A stretch of DNA of 64,000 nucleotides, taken from contig NZ_JAASQO010000011.1 of the NCBI RefSeq assembly GCF_011762095.1, positions 62,001 through 126,000 of the forward strand, given 5' to 3'. A program made the translations under genes and the position numbers. The stretch comes from Parvibaculum indicum (GTDB lineage: Bacteria; Pseudomonadota; Alphaproteobacteria; Parvibaculales; Parvibaculaceae). Shown here in pieces: positions 8,375 to 18,294 of the stretch (position 1 is the stretch's first letter; each line of letters starts with the position of its first letter). The notes beneath the pieces are model-generated. The model saw only the letters and a list, made by a program, of their open reading frames with translations, was not told where the DNA came from and made no database searches.

Positions 8375-9217
8375 TCAGTTGAGTGCGCTGCCACCGATCG
8401 TGATGCGGTGCATCAAACGCTTCTGCCCGTGATAATCGTTCACGGCATAGTGCCAGGTGCAGCGATTGTCCCAGAAGGCAATGGAACCGGGCCTCCATTC
8501 GAAACGGCAGGTATATTCGGGCCGCGTCGCATGGCGATAGAGATAGGCCAGAAGGCCTTCGCTTTCCTCCGCCGTCCAGCCCTCGAAATGCATGGTGAAA
8601 CCCGGATTGACATAGAGCGCCTTGCGGCCTGTTTCCGGATGCGCCAGCACCACGGGATGGACGGCGCTGCCGACGAGATCCTCGCCCTTGAAGCCGGCCC
8701 CTTGGTCGGTGTTCTTGTAGAAGCCGGCCGCGCCGAACGCCATTTCGTTGGAGTGGACCGCCCGCAGGCCTTCCAGCGTCTTCTTCATGCCGTCGGAAAG
8801 TCCCTCATAGGCGGCATACATATTGGCAAAGAGCGTATCGCCGCCATCCGTCGGCAGCTCGCGCGCCACGAGTATGGAGCCCATGGCGGGCACCTGGTCG
8901 TAGGAGTGATCCGTGTGCCAGCCACCGCCGATATTGGTCTTCTGCTCCTTCTCCTTCCGCACTTCGGCGATCTCCGGATATTTGCCGTTGGCGGGGAAGA
9001 ACTTGTTGATGTCGATCTCGCCCCAGCGCTGCGCGAAGGCGATGTGCTCCTCCGGGGTGATGTCCTGATCGCGGAAAAAGATCACGCCATGCTCGAAATA
9101 GAGGCGGCGGATATCCTCCATCTCGCTGTTGGAGAGGCGGGCGATATCCACGCCGTGGATTTCCAGCCCGCAGCCTGCCGAGACCTTCTTCGCTTCGAGG
9201 GTCGCACTCGTCGTCAT
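8375..9217 (-). CDS. TauD/TfdA-family dioxygenase
   Basis: A 280-aa TauD-family enzyme with ligands His101/Asp103 (GGWHTDHSY) and His256 (CTWHYA), and the terminal arginines in KRLMHRI. It is clearly closer to the truncated protein at the left edge (FFRDQDI, YAAYEGLSD, PEYxCRFxW motifs in both) than to its downstream neighbour. The frame stays open to 9277, but the ATG at 9217 directly follows GGGAGGAAAAC and gives the usual N-terminus. It is divergent from a Crp/Fnr-type regulator, with a perfect inverted repeat between them, so regulation by that protein is likely. Confidence 0.92.
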   Translation of the reverse strand: MTTSATLEAKKVSAGCGLEIHGVDIARLSNSEMEDIRRLYFEHGVIFFRDQDITPEEHIAFAQRWGEIDINKFFPANGKYPEIAEVRKEKEQKTNIGGGWHTDHSYDQVPAMGSILVARELPTDGGDTLFANMYAAYEGLSDGMKKTLEGLRAVHSNEMAFGAAGFYKNTDQGAGFKGEDLVGSAVHPVVLAHPETGRKALYVNPGFTMHFEGWTAEESEGLLAYLYRHATRPEYTCRFEWRPGSIAFWDNRCTWHYAVNDYHGQKRLMHRITIGGSALN

Positions 9218-9301
9218 GTTTTCCTCCCGCGGCCCGTTTGCCGCTCCTGCCGGATTCCCGGCTTTTTCCCATTGCATCGATGATATGCGCCTGAAAAGAA
9301 G

Positions 9302-9325
9302 GTATTGTTACAAAGGTAACAATAC
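9302..9325. promoter_or_regulatory. Perfect inverted repeat, candidate Crp/Fnr-type operator
   Basis: Ten-base arms GTATTGTTAC (9302-9311) and GTAACAATAC (9316-9325) are exact reverse complements around a 4-nt spacer AAAG. The site lies 14 nt upstream of the Crp/Fnr ATG and 84 nt upstream of the divergent dioxygenase. Dyads of this size in a divergent region beside a Crp/Fnr gene are typical operators. Binding by the neighbour is inference. Confidence 0.75.
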
Positions 9326-9339
9326 GGATTTCCGCACAA

Positions 9340-10032
9340 ATGCCCCTTTCCAGGACCGACATCTCGAAAATCCTCGCCCCCGATCCCTGGTTCTCGCGCC
9401 AGCCGGAAAACCTGCAGGCGGCATTGGTCGCGGAAGCGCAGGAGGTACAGGCCGGCGCAGGCCGCTGGATCTACGATGCAGGAGAAAGCGCGAGCGGGCT
9501 CTACGGCACGCTGTCGGGATCCATCGCCATGCATATCGGCATCGAGAACGAGGAGCCCGCGCTGGTCAGCATTATCGGGCCCGGTCATATTTTCGGCTAT
9601 ACGGGCCGTTTTCTGGGCGGACGGCGTATTGCCACGGCGGTGGCGCGCGAACCGACCACGCTGCTCTACCTGCCCGAACGCGGCCTTGAAGCCATTGCGC
9701 AACGCCTACCCGACCTCTGGGTCAGGCTTGCCGAACTCTCCAGCATTCATGTGGTCGCGGGCTTCCGGCTTGCCATTGCCAATACGCGGCCCGCGACCCA
9801 ACGCCTCGCCATCCACCTGCAATTGCTGGCCACGCAATTCAGCCCGTCGCCCCATCTGCCGGTCACGCAGGACGAGCTTTCCGAAATGACCGGCCTTTCC
9901 CGCAAGACGGTGAACCGCGTGCTGGCGGGTTTCGAGAAGGACGGCCTTCTTTCGACCGGCTACAGGAGCCTGGAAATCCTCGATCCCGCCCGGCTAAGGG
10001 CCACAGGGCGACGTAAAGGCGACCGGGACTGA
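9340..10032 (+). CDS. Crp/Fnr-family transcriptional regulator
   Basis: A 230-aa regulator with an N-terminal cyclic-nucleotide-binding-like barrel (ASGLYGTLSGSIAMHI ... GPGHIFGYTG) and a C-terminal winged helix. The HTH is VTQDELSEMTGLSRKTVNRVL, in roughly residues 173-195. There is no N-terminal Cys cluster, so it is not a classic iron-sulfur FNR. The effector is unknown. It is divergent from two TauD dioxygenases and has a perfect dyad just before its own start, suggesting autoregulation and control of the oxygenases. A strong hairpin follows it. Confidence 0.9.
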   Translation: MPLSRTDISKILAPDPWFSRQPENLQAALVAEAQEVQAGAGRWIYDAGESASGLYGTLSGSIAMHIGIENEEPALVSIIGPGHIFGYTGRFLGGRRIATAVAREPTTLLYLPERGLEAIAQRLPDLWVRLAELSSIHVVAGFRLAIANTRPATQRLAIHLQLLATQFSPSPHLPVTQDELSEMTGLSRKTVNRVLAGFEKDGLLSTGYRSLEILDPARLRATGRRKGDRD

Positions 10033-10040
10033 CACAAAAA

Positions 10041-10064
10041 AGGCGCGTTCCGGAGAACGCGCCT
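10041..10064. terminator. Bidirectional hairpin terminator
   Basis: Perfect 10-bp stem AGGCGCGTTC / GAACGCGCCT with a CGGA loop, flanked by CAAAAA on the left and TCGTCCTGTTTT on the right. It sits between the convergent Crp/Fnr and nitronate monooxygenase genes. Confidence 0.8.
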
Positions 10065-10088
10065 TCGTCCTGTTTTCTCGTCCGGGCC

Positions 10089-11285
<1,197 letters not shown>

Positions 11286-11291
11286 TCAGGC

Positions 11292-12197
11292 ATGAACAAC
11301 GAAGCCAGCTGGGACGCCTATCGCATCTTTCTGGCCGTGGCGGAAACGCAAAGCCTTTCCGCCGCCGGTCGGCGTTTGCGCCTCAGCCATGCCACTGTGG
11401 GCCGCCATATCTCGGCGCTCGAAACGCAGCTCGGCACGAAGCTTTTCGTGCGCGAACAGACCGGCTATGCGCTGACCGGCGCGGGCGAGCGCCTGCGCGC
11501 GGAAGTGGAGCCGATGGCGCTGGCCGCCGAGCGCGCCCTTCATGCCGCCAACAGCGCGGATGGCGAGGCGCAAGGGCTCGTCCGGGTCGCCATGCCGCAC
11601 AGCCTCGCCTGCTACTGGTTCATGCCCTATCTCGGCGAACTCGCCGAGCGGCATCCCGGCGTCGAAATCGAACTGGTGAACGAGATCTCCCAGGTATCGG
11701 TCAAGCGGCGCGACGCCGATGTCGTCATCCGTCCCTATGGGCCGGGCCGCGAGAATGTGGTCGGGCGCAAGATCGGCCGCATCGGTGTCGGTTTTTATGC
11801 CAGCAAAGCCTATGCGGAGACGCATGGCCTGCCCTCGCGCCGGGAGGAATGGAAGGACCACCGCATCGTGTCCTTCGGCGGCGTCGCGGCGGAGGTGGAG
11901 CTTGCCAAATGGCTCGCCCATGTCACCGAGGGGGGAACGACCGCGCTGCGCTGCGTGGCCGATGCCGATCTCGTGCAGGCGGTACGCGCCGGCATCGGCA
12001 TATCGACGCTCGTCTGCATCACCGGCGATCATTATGACGACCTCATACGCATCGCCCCGCACAAGCTCGCCAACGGCACCGACATGTGGCTGCTTGCCCA
12101 TCCGGATTTGCGCGACACCGCGCCGGTCCGCGCCGTGCTCGACTTCATCGCGGAAAAGGCCAAGGCCGACAGAGACCGCCTCTCGGGCAAAAGCTGA
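11292..12197 (+). CDS. LysR-family transcriptional regulator
   Basis: A 301-aa LysR protein. The N-terminal HTH covers roughly residues 7-65 (FLAVAETQSLSAAGRRL, ATVGRHISALETQLGTKLF), followed by the two-lobed co-inducer domain (LVRVAMPHSLACYWFMPYL). The start is taken as the ATG at 11292 instead of an upstream TTG. It stands between two nitronate monooxygenase genes, divergent from one and upstream of the other, so it is a plausible regulator of both. It closely resembles the second LysR at 14.6 kb (both have A/PTVGRHI-ALE), suggesting paralogy. Confidence 0.9.
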   Translation: MNNEASWDAYRIFLAVAETQSLSAAGRRLRLSHATVGRHISALETQLGTKLFVREQTGYALTGAGERLRAEVEPMALAAERALHAANSADGEAQGLVRVAMPHSLACYWFMPYLGELAERHPGVEIELVNEISQVSVKRRDADVVIRPYGPGRENVVGRKIGRIGVGFYASKAYAETHGLPSRREEWKDHRIVSFGGVAAEVELAKWLAHVTEGGTTALRCVADADLVQAVRAGIGISTLVCITGDHYDDLIRIAPHKLANGTDMWLLAHPDLRDTAPVRAVLDFIAEKAKADRDRLSGKS

Positions 12198-12313
12198 CGC
12201 TGCGGCAGCTCCATCTGTTCAAAATCTGACCGACAGCTCTTCACCTGAGAACAAGCGCGAGACGGAAATCCGGTCCATAGTCTCCGCCAACAAATTCACA
12301 CGCGGAGGAAAAC

Positions 12314-13321
12314 ATGGCCCTGCCCGATACGCTCAAAGGCCGGCTGGAACTGCCGGTCATCGGTTCGCCGCTCTTTATCGTTTCCGGCCCGGAACTCGTC
12401 ATCGCCCAGTGCAAGGCGGGGATCGTGGGCTCGTTCCCGGCGCTCAATGCGCGCCCGGCCCATGTGCTGGAAGAGTGGCTTATCCGTATCAAGAACGAAC
12501 TGGCGGAATACCAGGCCGCCAATCCGGACAAGAAGGTGGCCCCCTTCGCGGTGAACCAGATCTGCCATGCCTCGAACGATCGCCTCGAACACGACATGGA
12601 AATGTGCGTGAAGCATGAAGTGCCGATCATCATCACCTCGCTCCGCCCGCCGGAAGAGGTGGTGAAAGGCGCGCATTCCTATGGCGGCAAGGTCTTTCAT
12701 GACGTCATCAACGTGAAACATGCCCGAAAGGCCGCCGAACAGGGCGTGGACGGTCTTATTCTCGTCTGTGCGGGCGCGGGCGGTCATGCGGGCACGCTTT
12801 CGCCCTTCGCGCTGGTGCGCGAGGTGAAGCAGTGGTTCGACGGCACGGTGATCCTGTCGGGCGCGATGTCCGACGGCTGGAGCATCGCCGGTGCGCTCGC
12901 CATGGGCGCGGACCTTGCCTATCTCGGCACGCGCTTCGTCGCCACGCAGGAAGCGAACGCAGAGGCCGCCTACAAGCAGAACCTCATCGAACACAGCGCC
13001 GAGGACATCGTCTATTCGAACCTCTTTACGGGCGTGCATGGCAACTACCTTGCCCCTTCCATTGCCGCGGCCGGTCTCGATCCCAACAACCTGCCCGAGG
13101 CCGACAAGTCGAAGATGAATTTCGGCTCCGGCGGCAACATGAAGCAGAAGGCCTGGAAGGATATCTGGGGCTCCGGCCAGGGTATCGGCCAGATCAAGGA
13201 CGCGCCGCCTGTGGGCGAGCTGGTCGACCGGCTGAAAAGCGAATATGTGCAGGCCTGCCGCGAATTCGCCGAGCGCATGCCGGCGGAAGCGCTTCAGGGC
13301 CTGAAGGCCGCGGCGGAGTAA
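12314..13321 (+). CDS. Nitronate monooxygenase-family flavoprotein
   Basis: A 335-aa FMN TIM-barrel protein of the 2-nitropropane dioxygenase family. Diagnostic segments are LPVIGSPLFIVSGPELV, CAGAGGHAGTLSPFAL and SGAMSDGWSIAGALAMGADLAYLGTRF. It differs clearly from the 332-aa paralogue at 10.1 kb and resembles the longer class with an alpha-helical C-terminus (LVDRLKSEYVQACREF). A GCGGAGGAAAAC site precedes the ATG. It lies 116 nt downstream of a LysR gene on the same strand and ends at a strong terminator. The physiological substrate is not evident. Confidence 0.9.
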   Translation: MALPDTLKGRLELPVIGSPLFIVSGPELVIAQCKAGIVGSFPALNARPAHVLEEWLIRIKNELAEYQAANPDKKVAPFAVNQICHASNDRLEHDMEMCVKHEVPIIITSLRPPEEVVKGAHSYGGKVFHDVINVKHARKAAEQGVDGLILVCAGAGGHAGTLSPFALVREVKQWFDGTVILSGAMSDGWSIAGALAMGADLAYLGTRFVATQEANAEAAYKQNLIEHSAEDIVYSNLFTGVHGNYLAPSIAAAGLDPNNLPEADKSKMNFGSGGNMKQKAWKDIWGSGQGIGQIKDAPPVGELVDRLKSEYVQACREFAERMPAEALQGLKAAAE

Positions 13322-13336
13322 CACCCTCGCAAAAAC

Positions 13337-13369
13337 ATGTCGTCCCGGAAATTGCATCCGGGACGACAT
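13337..13369. terminator. Hairpin terminator
   Basis: A perfect 12-bp stem ATGTCGTCCCGG / CCGGGACGACAT with a 9-nt loop, followed by TTATTT; the other side has AAAAAC. It serves the nitronate monooxygenase and, on the other strand, the small peptide gene starting at 13490. Confidence 0.8.
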
Positions 13370-13379
13370 TTATTTCCCG

Positions 13380-13490
13380 TCACGCCAGATAGGGGCCGAC
13401 GCCGAATATGGCGAGCGTGAAGACATAGGTCCAGAAGACCGCGACGGCCATCAGATAGACGATCTCTTCGGCTTTCCTGAAGGGGTTCAT
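13380..13490 (-). CDS. 36-aa single-span membrane peptide
   Basis: A short frame with a strong GGAGAGAAGGAA ribosome-binding site immediately before the ATG at 13490 and a TGA at 13380-13382. It begins with a charged stretch MNPFRKAEE, followed by a hydrophobic segment rich in Val, Ala, Phe and Tyr (about residues 10-35), ending in PYLA. This is the layout of an inner-membrane small protein with its N-terminus in the cytoplasm. It lies directly downstream of the epimerase-like gene on the same strand (31 nt) and before a terminator. No family is recognised; it could be a subunit or modulator of a neighbouring membrane enzyme. Confidence 0.6.
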   Translation of the reverse strand: MNPFRKAEEIVYLMAVAVFWTYVFTLAIFGVGPYLA

Positions 13491-13521
13491 TTCCTTCTCT
13501 CCATAGCGATGAATTGAACGG

Positions 13522-14547
13522 CTACGCAGTGGCCGCGTTTTTTCGCGAGGCGGCGATCGCTTTGACTGTCGGGGGCTTCATGCAACCGAGTTCGATCAGA
13601 CAATCGCGCAATGCGATCTCGACAGGCGTGCGGGGTTCCTCGCCGAGGAATGCGACGAGCTTTGCGTTGTCGAGATGGAGAGGCTTCCGCCAGAGGTAGT
13701 GCATCTCCAGCATCTCGCGGAAGGTCTCCACGAAAGGCGACGCCAGGCGGATCAGCCACCAGGGGAAGCGGCGGATCGGCAGCTTTTCATTGCCCGCGGC
13801 ACGGCACGTTGCTTCGGCGAGTTCGATGCCGCGCCGAAACCAGTAACCTTCGAAATGAAACCGCTCGAAGGCGCCCAACTCGTCCCTCCGCTCGACAAGC
13901 TGCGCGAAGGTGTCGGCAAGGTCGGGCAGATACGCCCAGTCATGACCGACCTGCGGAACGCCCGGATAGACGACGCGGCGGAGCTTCCGGCCCGGCTTCA
14001 CGATGGCGGCCGCGAACCAGTTATTAGCCGAGAGCCCGCCGAGGAAGTCGCCCGCACGAAGGATCAAAACCTGCGTGCCTTCTTGCGCGGTTTCACGCAG
14101 CCGGTTCTCCATCTCGACGCGGATGCCGCCCTTTCGGGTTTTCGGGTTCTGCGGCGCCTCCTCATTCACGAAGACGCCGGCATCCGGACCGAAATTATAG
14201 ACGGTGCCGGGAAAGGCGATCATCGCCCCGCTGGCTTTCGCCGCCGCGATGGTGCTTTCGAGCATGGGGAGCGCCAGCCCCTTCCAGTTGCGATAGCCGG
14301 GCGGGTTCGCGCCGTGAAAGATGAGGCTCACGCCCTCCGCCGCCCTGATGACGTCGGCAGGGTTCATGGCATCGCCCTTCACCCATTCGACGGGCCCGAG
14401 CGCGGCATGGGTCCTGGCGGCGGCTTCCGGCTTGCGGTTGAGGGCGCGGATCGTCCAGCCGCGCGCGGCCAGCGCCCTCGTAACGGCACCGCCGATACCG
14501 CCTGTGGCACCGATGATGAGAACTGTCTTCCGAGATTTGTCGGTCAT
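13522..14547 (-). CDS. NAD(P)-binding epimerase/dehydratase-like protein (atypical SDR)
   Basis: A 341-aa Rossmann-fold protein with the nucleotide motif LIIGATGGIGGAV near residue 11, and the extended-SDR segment FPGTVYNFGPDAG in place of a YxxxK site. It resembles the NAD-dependent epimerase/dehydratase family with NmrA-like character. The ATG at 14547 lies 9 nt after GGAGG; an in-frame GTG at 14556 is less well placed. It is divergent from a LysR regulator, which probably controls it. The reaction is unknown. Confidence 0.85.
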   Translation of the reverse strand: MTDKSRKTVLIIGATGGIGGAVTRALAARGWTIRALNRKPEAAARTHAALGPVEWVKGDAMNPADVIRAAEGVSLIFHGANPPGYRNWKGLALPMLESTIAAAKASGAMIAFPGTVYNFGPDAGVFVNEEAPQNPKTRKGGIRVEMENRLRETAQEGTQVLILRAGDFLGGLSANNWFAAAIVKPGRKLRRVVYPGVPQVGHDWAYLPDLADTFAQLVERRDELGAFERFHFEGYWFRRGIELAEATCRAAGNEKLPIRRFPWWLIRLASPFVETFREMLEMHYLWRKPLHLDNAKLVAFLGEEPRTPVEIALRDCLIELGCMKPPTVKAIAASRKNAATA

Positions 14548-14584
14548 TGGGATCACCTCCGTTATCGATGAGGTGAAGGTGATC

Positions 14585-14600
14585 TATTCACTGACGAATA
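14585..14600. promoter_or_regulatory. Candidate LysR operator (inverted repeat)
   Basis: TATTC (14585-14589) and GAATA (14596-14600) form a dyad with a 6-nt spacer in the AT-rich divergent region between the epimerase-like and LysR genes. A second dyad of the same geometry, TTCAT/ATGAA at 14629-14644, overlaps the LysR start codon. Confidence 0.4.
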
Positions 14601-14639
14601 TAAATTGCCTGAATTTCTCTATCTGATATTCATTTATGT

Positions 14640-15545
14640 ATGAACAAGACGGAACCGGGCTGGGAATTCTATCGCTCCTTCCTCGCAGTGATGCGGGAGG
14701 GAAGCCTGTCGGGCGCCGCGCGCCTGTTGGGGCTGACCCAACCGACGGTGGGCCGCCATATCGACGCGCTCGAAGACGAGCTGGGCGTCAGTCTTTTCAC
14801 CCGCTCGCAAAACGGGCTCTCCCCGACCGACAGCGCACTCTCGCTGATGCCTCATGCAGAGGCCATGGCAAGCGCCGCTGACGCGCTGCGGCGCGCGGCC
14901 ACGGGGGCGGCGGATGAGGATCGCGGCACGGTGCGCCTCACTGCCAGCGAGATCATCGGCACCGAGGTGCTGCCCCCCATGCTCACCTCGTTCAGGGAAA
15001 AGCACCCGATGATCGCTGTCGAAATGGTGATCTCCAACCGGAATACCGACCTTCTCAGGCGCGAGGCCGATATCGCGATCCGCATGGCCCAGCCGACGCA
15101 AAGCGCGCTGGTGGCCAGGAAGGTGGGCACGGTTCACCTCGGCTTTCATGCCCACCCCGCCTATATCGAAAAACACGGCCTCCCCTCCACCATGGAGGAG
15201 CTGAGCGAGCACCCGGTGATCGGCTATGACCGGAATGCCTCCATCCGGCGGCTCGACCAGGTGAGTGTCGAACTGACGCGGGATTTCTTCACCTATAGAT
15301 GCGACAGCGATGTCGCCCAATACGGCATGCTGAAAGCCGGTTTCGGCATCGGTGTCTGCCAATACCCGCTCGGCAAGCGGGACGGGCTCGTCTCCTTCAT
15401 GCCGGAAGCCTTCGATTTCCCGCTCGATATCTGGATCGTCATGCATGAGGATCTGCGCGGAAACCGCCGGATGCGGCTGATGTTCGACCATCTGGCCGAG
15501 ACATTGGGCTCCTATGCCCGGTCCGCCGGACACCCGGTGGCCTGA
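14640..15545 (+). CDS. LysR-family transcriptional regulator
   Basis: A 301-aa LysR protein with an N-terminal HTH (REGSLSGAARLLGLTQPTVGRHIDALEDELG) and a periplasmic-binding-like effector domain. It is paralogous in style to the LysR at 11.3 kb. It is divergent from the epimerase-like gene, with AT-rich DNA and two inverted repeats between them, one overlapping its own ATG, pointing to autoregulation. The nearest downstream gene is gcdH, after a 99-nt gap. Confidence 0.9.
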   Translation: MNKTEPGWEFYRSFLAVMREGSLSGAARLLGLTQPTVGRHIDALEDELGVSLFTRSQNGLSPTDSALSLMPHAEAMASAADALRRAATGAADEDRGTVRLTASEIIGTEVLPPMLTSFREKHPMIAVEMVISNRNTDLLRREADIAIRMAQPTQSALVARKVGTVHLGFHAHPAYIEKHGLPSTMEELSEHPVIGYDRNASIRRLDQVSVELTRDFFTYRCDSDVAQYGMLKAGFGIGVCQYPLGKRDGLVSFMPEAFDFPLDIWIVMHEDLRGNRRMRLMFDHLAETLGSYARSAGHPVA

Positions 15546-15644
15546 CGCAACGTCTTCCTTTTCTTCCTCCGGCCTCGCCCTCGCCGCCTCCGGCTGCTAT
15601 ATCACTGCCAAATCTCTCGAATTTCAGCTTGAGGACCCTGTTCC

Positions 15645-16880
15645 ATGTCGCAAGCCGCCAAGAGCGCTTCCGCGCCCGCCGGAAACCCCAATCCCCCGCT
15701 CGCTTCCTTCAACTGGGAGGATCCGCTGCTGCTCGATGAGCAGCTCACCGAGGAAGAGCGAATGGTGCGCGACAGCGCGCGCGCTTATGCGGACGAAAAG
15801 CTGATGACCCGCGTGAAGGAGGCCAACCGCAACGAGGTCTTCCATCGCGAGATCATGAACGAGATGGGCGCGCAGGGCATGCTGGGCTGCACCCTGCCGG
15901 AAGATTATGGCTGCGCCGGTCTTTCCTATGTCTGCTACGGGCTCGTCGCCCGCGAAGTCGAGCGCGTCGACAGCGGCTATCGCTCGGCGATGAGCGTGCA
16001 GTCTTCCCTCGTCATGCACCCGATCAACGCCTATGGCACGGAAGAGCAGAAGCAGAAATTCCTGCCCAAGCTCGCGAGCGGCGAATATGTCGGCTGCTTC
16101 GGCCTCACCGAGCCCGACCACGGCTCCGATCCCGGCTCCATGAAGACCCGCGCGAAGAAGGTCGATGGCGGCTACATCCTCAACGGCGCGAAGATGTGGA
16201 TCACCAATTCGCCCATCGCGGATATCGCGGTCGTCTGGGCAAAGCTCGAGGAAGACGGCAAGGACAATATTCGCGGCTTCATCGTGGAGCGTGGCATGAA
16301 GGGGTTCGAGACGCCGAAGATCGAGGGCAAGTTCTCGCTCCGCGCCTCCATTACCGGCGAGATTTCGCTATCGGACGTGTTCGTGCCGGACGAGAACTTC
16401 CTGCCGCATGTACGCGGGCTCGCCGGTCCCTTCGGCTGCCTCAACCGGGCGCGCTACGGCATTGCCTGGGGCGCAATGGGCGCGGCGGAATTCTGCTGGC
16501 ATGCGGCGCGGCAGTACACGCTCGACCGGACCCAGTTCGGCCGTCCGCTGGCCGCGAACCAGCTCGTCCAGAAGAAGCTGGCCGACATGCAGACCGAAAT
16601 CACGCTGGGCCTCCAGGGCTGCCTGCAGCTCGGTCGTCTCTTCGACGAGAACAAGGCGGCACCCGCCGCCATCTCGCTCATGAAGCGGAACAATTGCGGC
16701 AAGGCGCTCGACATCGCCCGCGTCGCGCGCGACATGCATGGCGGCAATGGCGTCTCCGACGAATATCACGTCATCCGCCACGTCATGAATCTCGAAGCGG
16801 TGAACACCTATGAGGGCACGCATGACGTTCATACGCTGATCCTCGGCCGCGAGCAGACGGGTATCCAGGCGTTCGCATGA
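15645..16880 (+). CDS. gcdH: Glutaryl-CoA dehydrogenase
   Basis: A 411-aa acyl-CoA dehydrogenase that closely matches the glutaryl-CoA dehydrogenase subfamily: [17 protein letters not shown] at the N-terminus, [36 protein letters not shown] and a C-terminal [11 protein letters not shown] with catalytic Glu390. It oxidises and decarboxylates glutaryl-CoA to crotonyl-CoA with FAD, passing electrons to ETF, in lysine, tryptophan and benzoyl-CoA breakdown. The start lies after a weak site (GAGGACCCTGTTCC). It appears monocistronic, followed by a 13-bp hairpin. Confidence 0.95.
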   Translation: MSQAAKSASAPAGNPNPPLASFNWEDPLLLDEQLTEEERMVRDSARAYADEKLMTRVKEANRNEVFHREIMNEMGAQGMLGCTLPEDYGCAGLSYVCYGLVAREVERVDSGYRSAMSVQSSLVMHPINAYGTEEQKQKFLPKLASGEYVGCFGLTEPDHGSDPGSMKTRAKKVDGGYILNGAKMWITNSPIADIAVVWAKLEEDGKDNIRGFIVERGMKGFETPKIEGKFSLRASITGEISLSDVFVPDENFLPHVRGLAGPFGCLNRARYGIAWGAMGAAEFCWHAARQYTLDRTQFGRPLAANQLVQKKLADMQTEITLGLQGCLQLGRLFDENKAAPAAISLMKRNNCGKALDIARVARDMHGGNGVSDEYHVIRHVMNLEAVNTYEGTHDVHTLILGREQTGIQAFA

Positions 16881-16886
16881 CCTGCA

Positions 16887-16917
16887 AACCGCGACCGCCA
16901 TGCAGGCGGTCGCGGTT
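16887..16917. terminator. Hairpin between convergent genes
   Basis: A perfect 13-bp stem AACCGCGACCGCC / GGCGGTCGCGGTT with a 5-nt loop ATGCA directly after gcdH. There is no long T-run, so termination efficiency is uncertain. Confidence 0.6.
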
Positions 16918-16937
16918 CGCTCATCGGCAAGAGGCCT

Positions 16938-17354
16938 CTAGCGAGGCTCGCCTTCGCCCATCATGGCGCCGGTCGTGGCGTCCATGGTTACCGATACATC
17001 CTGGCCGTCGGGACCTGTCGCGTTGAAGACGATTTCGTCTTCATTCTCCGTATCGACCCGTTCGATGTCGGTATAGCCCTTGGCGGCCAGGCGTTCCTCC
17101 ATCCCGGCAATGGTGGTCATGCCGTCCTGCATCGGCTTCGACGCATCGGGCGTTTCTTCCGGCACGGCGGCATCGGAAGGACCGCCATTCATCGGGGTTT
17201 CAGCACCCGATTCCATGCCGGAATCGGCCGTCACGCCTCCCGAGGCATCCACACCCGAACCCTCGGGCGTAGTGCTGACCGGGTCGGCAAGAGCGGGCGC
17301 CGACACCAGAGCCAACGCCGTACCGGCGACAAGAATTTTCCTGAGCGAACGCAT
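16938..17354 (-). CDS. Exported PepSY-like domain protein
   Basis: A 138-aa protein with a clear signal peptide (MRSLRKILVAGTALALVSAPALA) and a low-complexity linker rich in Gly, Ser, Pro and acidic residues (about residues 24-85). A C-terminal PepSY/YkoI-like module follows (MEERLAAKGYTDIERVD ... VTMDATTGAMMG). Such domains are proposed to inhibit proteases or sense the envelope environment. The frame is open to 17453, but the ATG at 17354 follows GAGGAGAG and starts the signal peptide. It converges with gcdH and its target is unknown. Confidence 0.75.
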   Translation of the reverse strand: MRSLRKILVAGTALALVSAPALADPVSTTPEGSGVDASGGVTADSGMESGAETPMNGGPSDAAVPEETPDASKPMQDGMTTIAGMEERLAAKGYTDIERVDTENEDEIVFNATGPDGQDVSVTMDATTGAMMGEGEPR

Positions 17355-17557
17355 ATCGACTCTCCTCATGATCGTTTCTGCGTTTCCTGCGGAAGCGCTT
17401 GAGACCAGAAGGTGGTTGTCGATCGGGACGAAAATCCGGCGAGGATCGGGCAATGCCGCGACGATTTGATGCCCGCGCCCCCGTAACTTTTTCCGAAATA
17501 CAGACCGGGCGGTGCATGTCGCGCGGCGTCGGCTTTCCGGTCGTCCTGCCCTAAAGG

Positions 17558-18193
17558 TCAGACGTGGCGCGCCGCGCCCCAGCGCCGTACCGGTCCGATA
17601 TCGATATGCACGAAATCGGACCGCGGATAATAGCCGACGCCGCCGACGCGCAAATCCATGGCCGCGTCGTAGACCTTGCCCACATTGCGGTTCGGCACGC
17701 GGATATCCACCGCCATGCCTTTCATATGGTAGGAGCGCTTCGCGACGCCGTTGCTCTTGGCGCGCAGTGCCGCATTCGTCCGCGGCGAGCGGTACCCCGA
17801 AATGATGTTGAGTTCCTCGCTGGTGTCGAGCTTCAGCTGCATCGCATACATCAGATCCAGCAGGTCCGGCGCCATCCGGTAGGCTTCATCGGCACGATGG
17901 TCCCGCAGGATATGATCGATCGCCGCCATCGCCTCCGGCTCGTATTTGCCTTCGGCCCAATAGGTGATCTTGGCGTGCTCGCCGGTATGCGTATTGAAGA
18001 GACGAAGTGTGCGCGCATCGCCGGCCGCGGCAAGCAGATCGGCTTCGGGTGCCGGTTTCGGCGACGACGCTCCCAGACCGGACGGCCGCGCCATCGGCAG
18101 ACGCAACGCAGCGCTTGCCGGTTCCACCGCCGCCATGGTCGACAACGCAGCTATACCGCCTAGAAGCCCGCGGCGGGAAATCTGTACTGACAC
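17558..18193 (-). CDS. DUF882 / YcbK-type peptidase M15 family protein, Tat-exported
   Basis: A 211-aa protein of the DUF882 (peptidase M15-like) family. It has a Tat signal (SRRGLLGGIAAL), the family segment ITYWAEGKYEPEAMAAIDHILRDHR, then the metal-site motifs SGYRSPRTNAALR, SYHMKGMAVDIR and FVHIDIGPVRRW. The family has a D-Ala-D-Ala carboxypeptidase-like fold and is implicated in cell-wall metabolism. The GTG at 18193 follows GAGAGG. It is followed upstream by an L,D-transpeptidase on the same strand, supporting a peptidoglycan role. Confidence 0.9.
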   Translation of the reverse strand: MSVQISRRGLLGGIAALSTMAAVEPASAALRLPMARPSGLGASSPKPAPEADLLAAAGDARTLRLFNTHTGEHAKITYWAEGKYEPEAMAAIDHILRDHRADEAYRMAPDLLDLMYAMQLKLDTSEELNIISGYRSPRTNAALRAKSNGVAKRSYHMKGMAVDIRVPNRNVGKVYDAAMDLRVGGVGYYPRSDFVHIDIGPVRRWGAARHV

Positions 18194-18294
18194 TTCTGAC
18201 CTCTCGACTGATTGCCCCCAGCCGCGATCAATCTACCCTGTCCCGAGGTTTTGCCAATATGATTTGGATCATAAGGTCGCCGGACACCGAAGGC

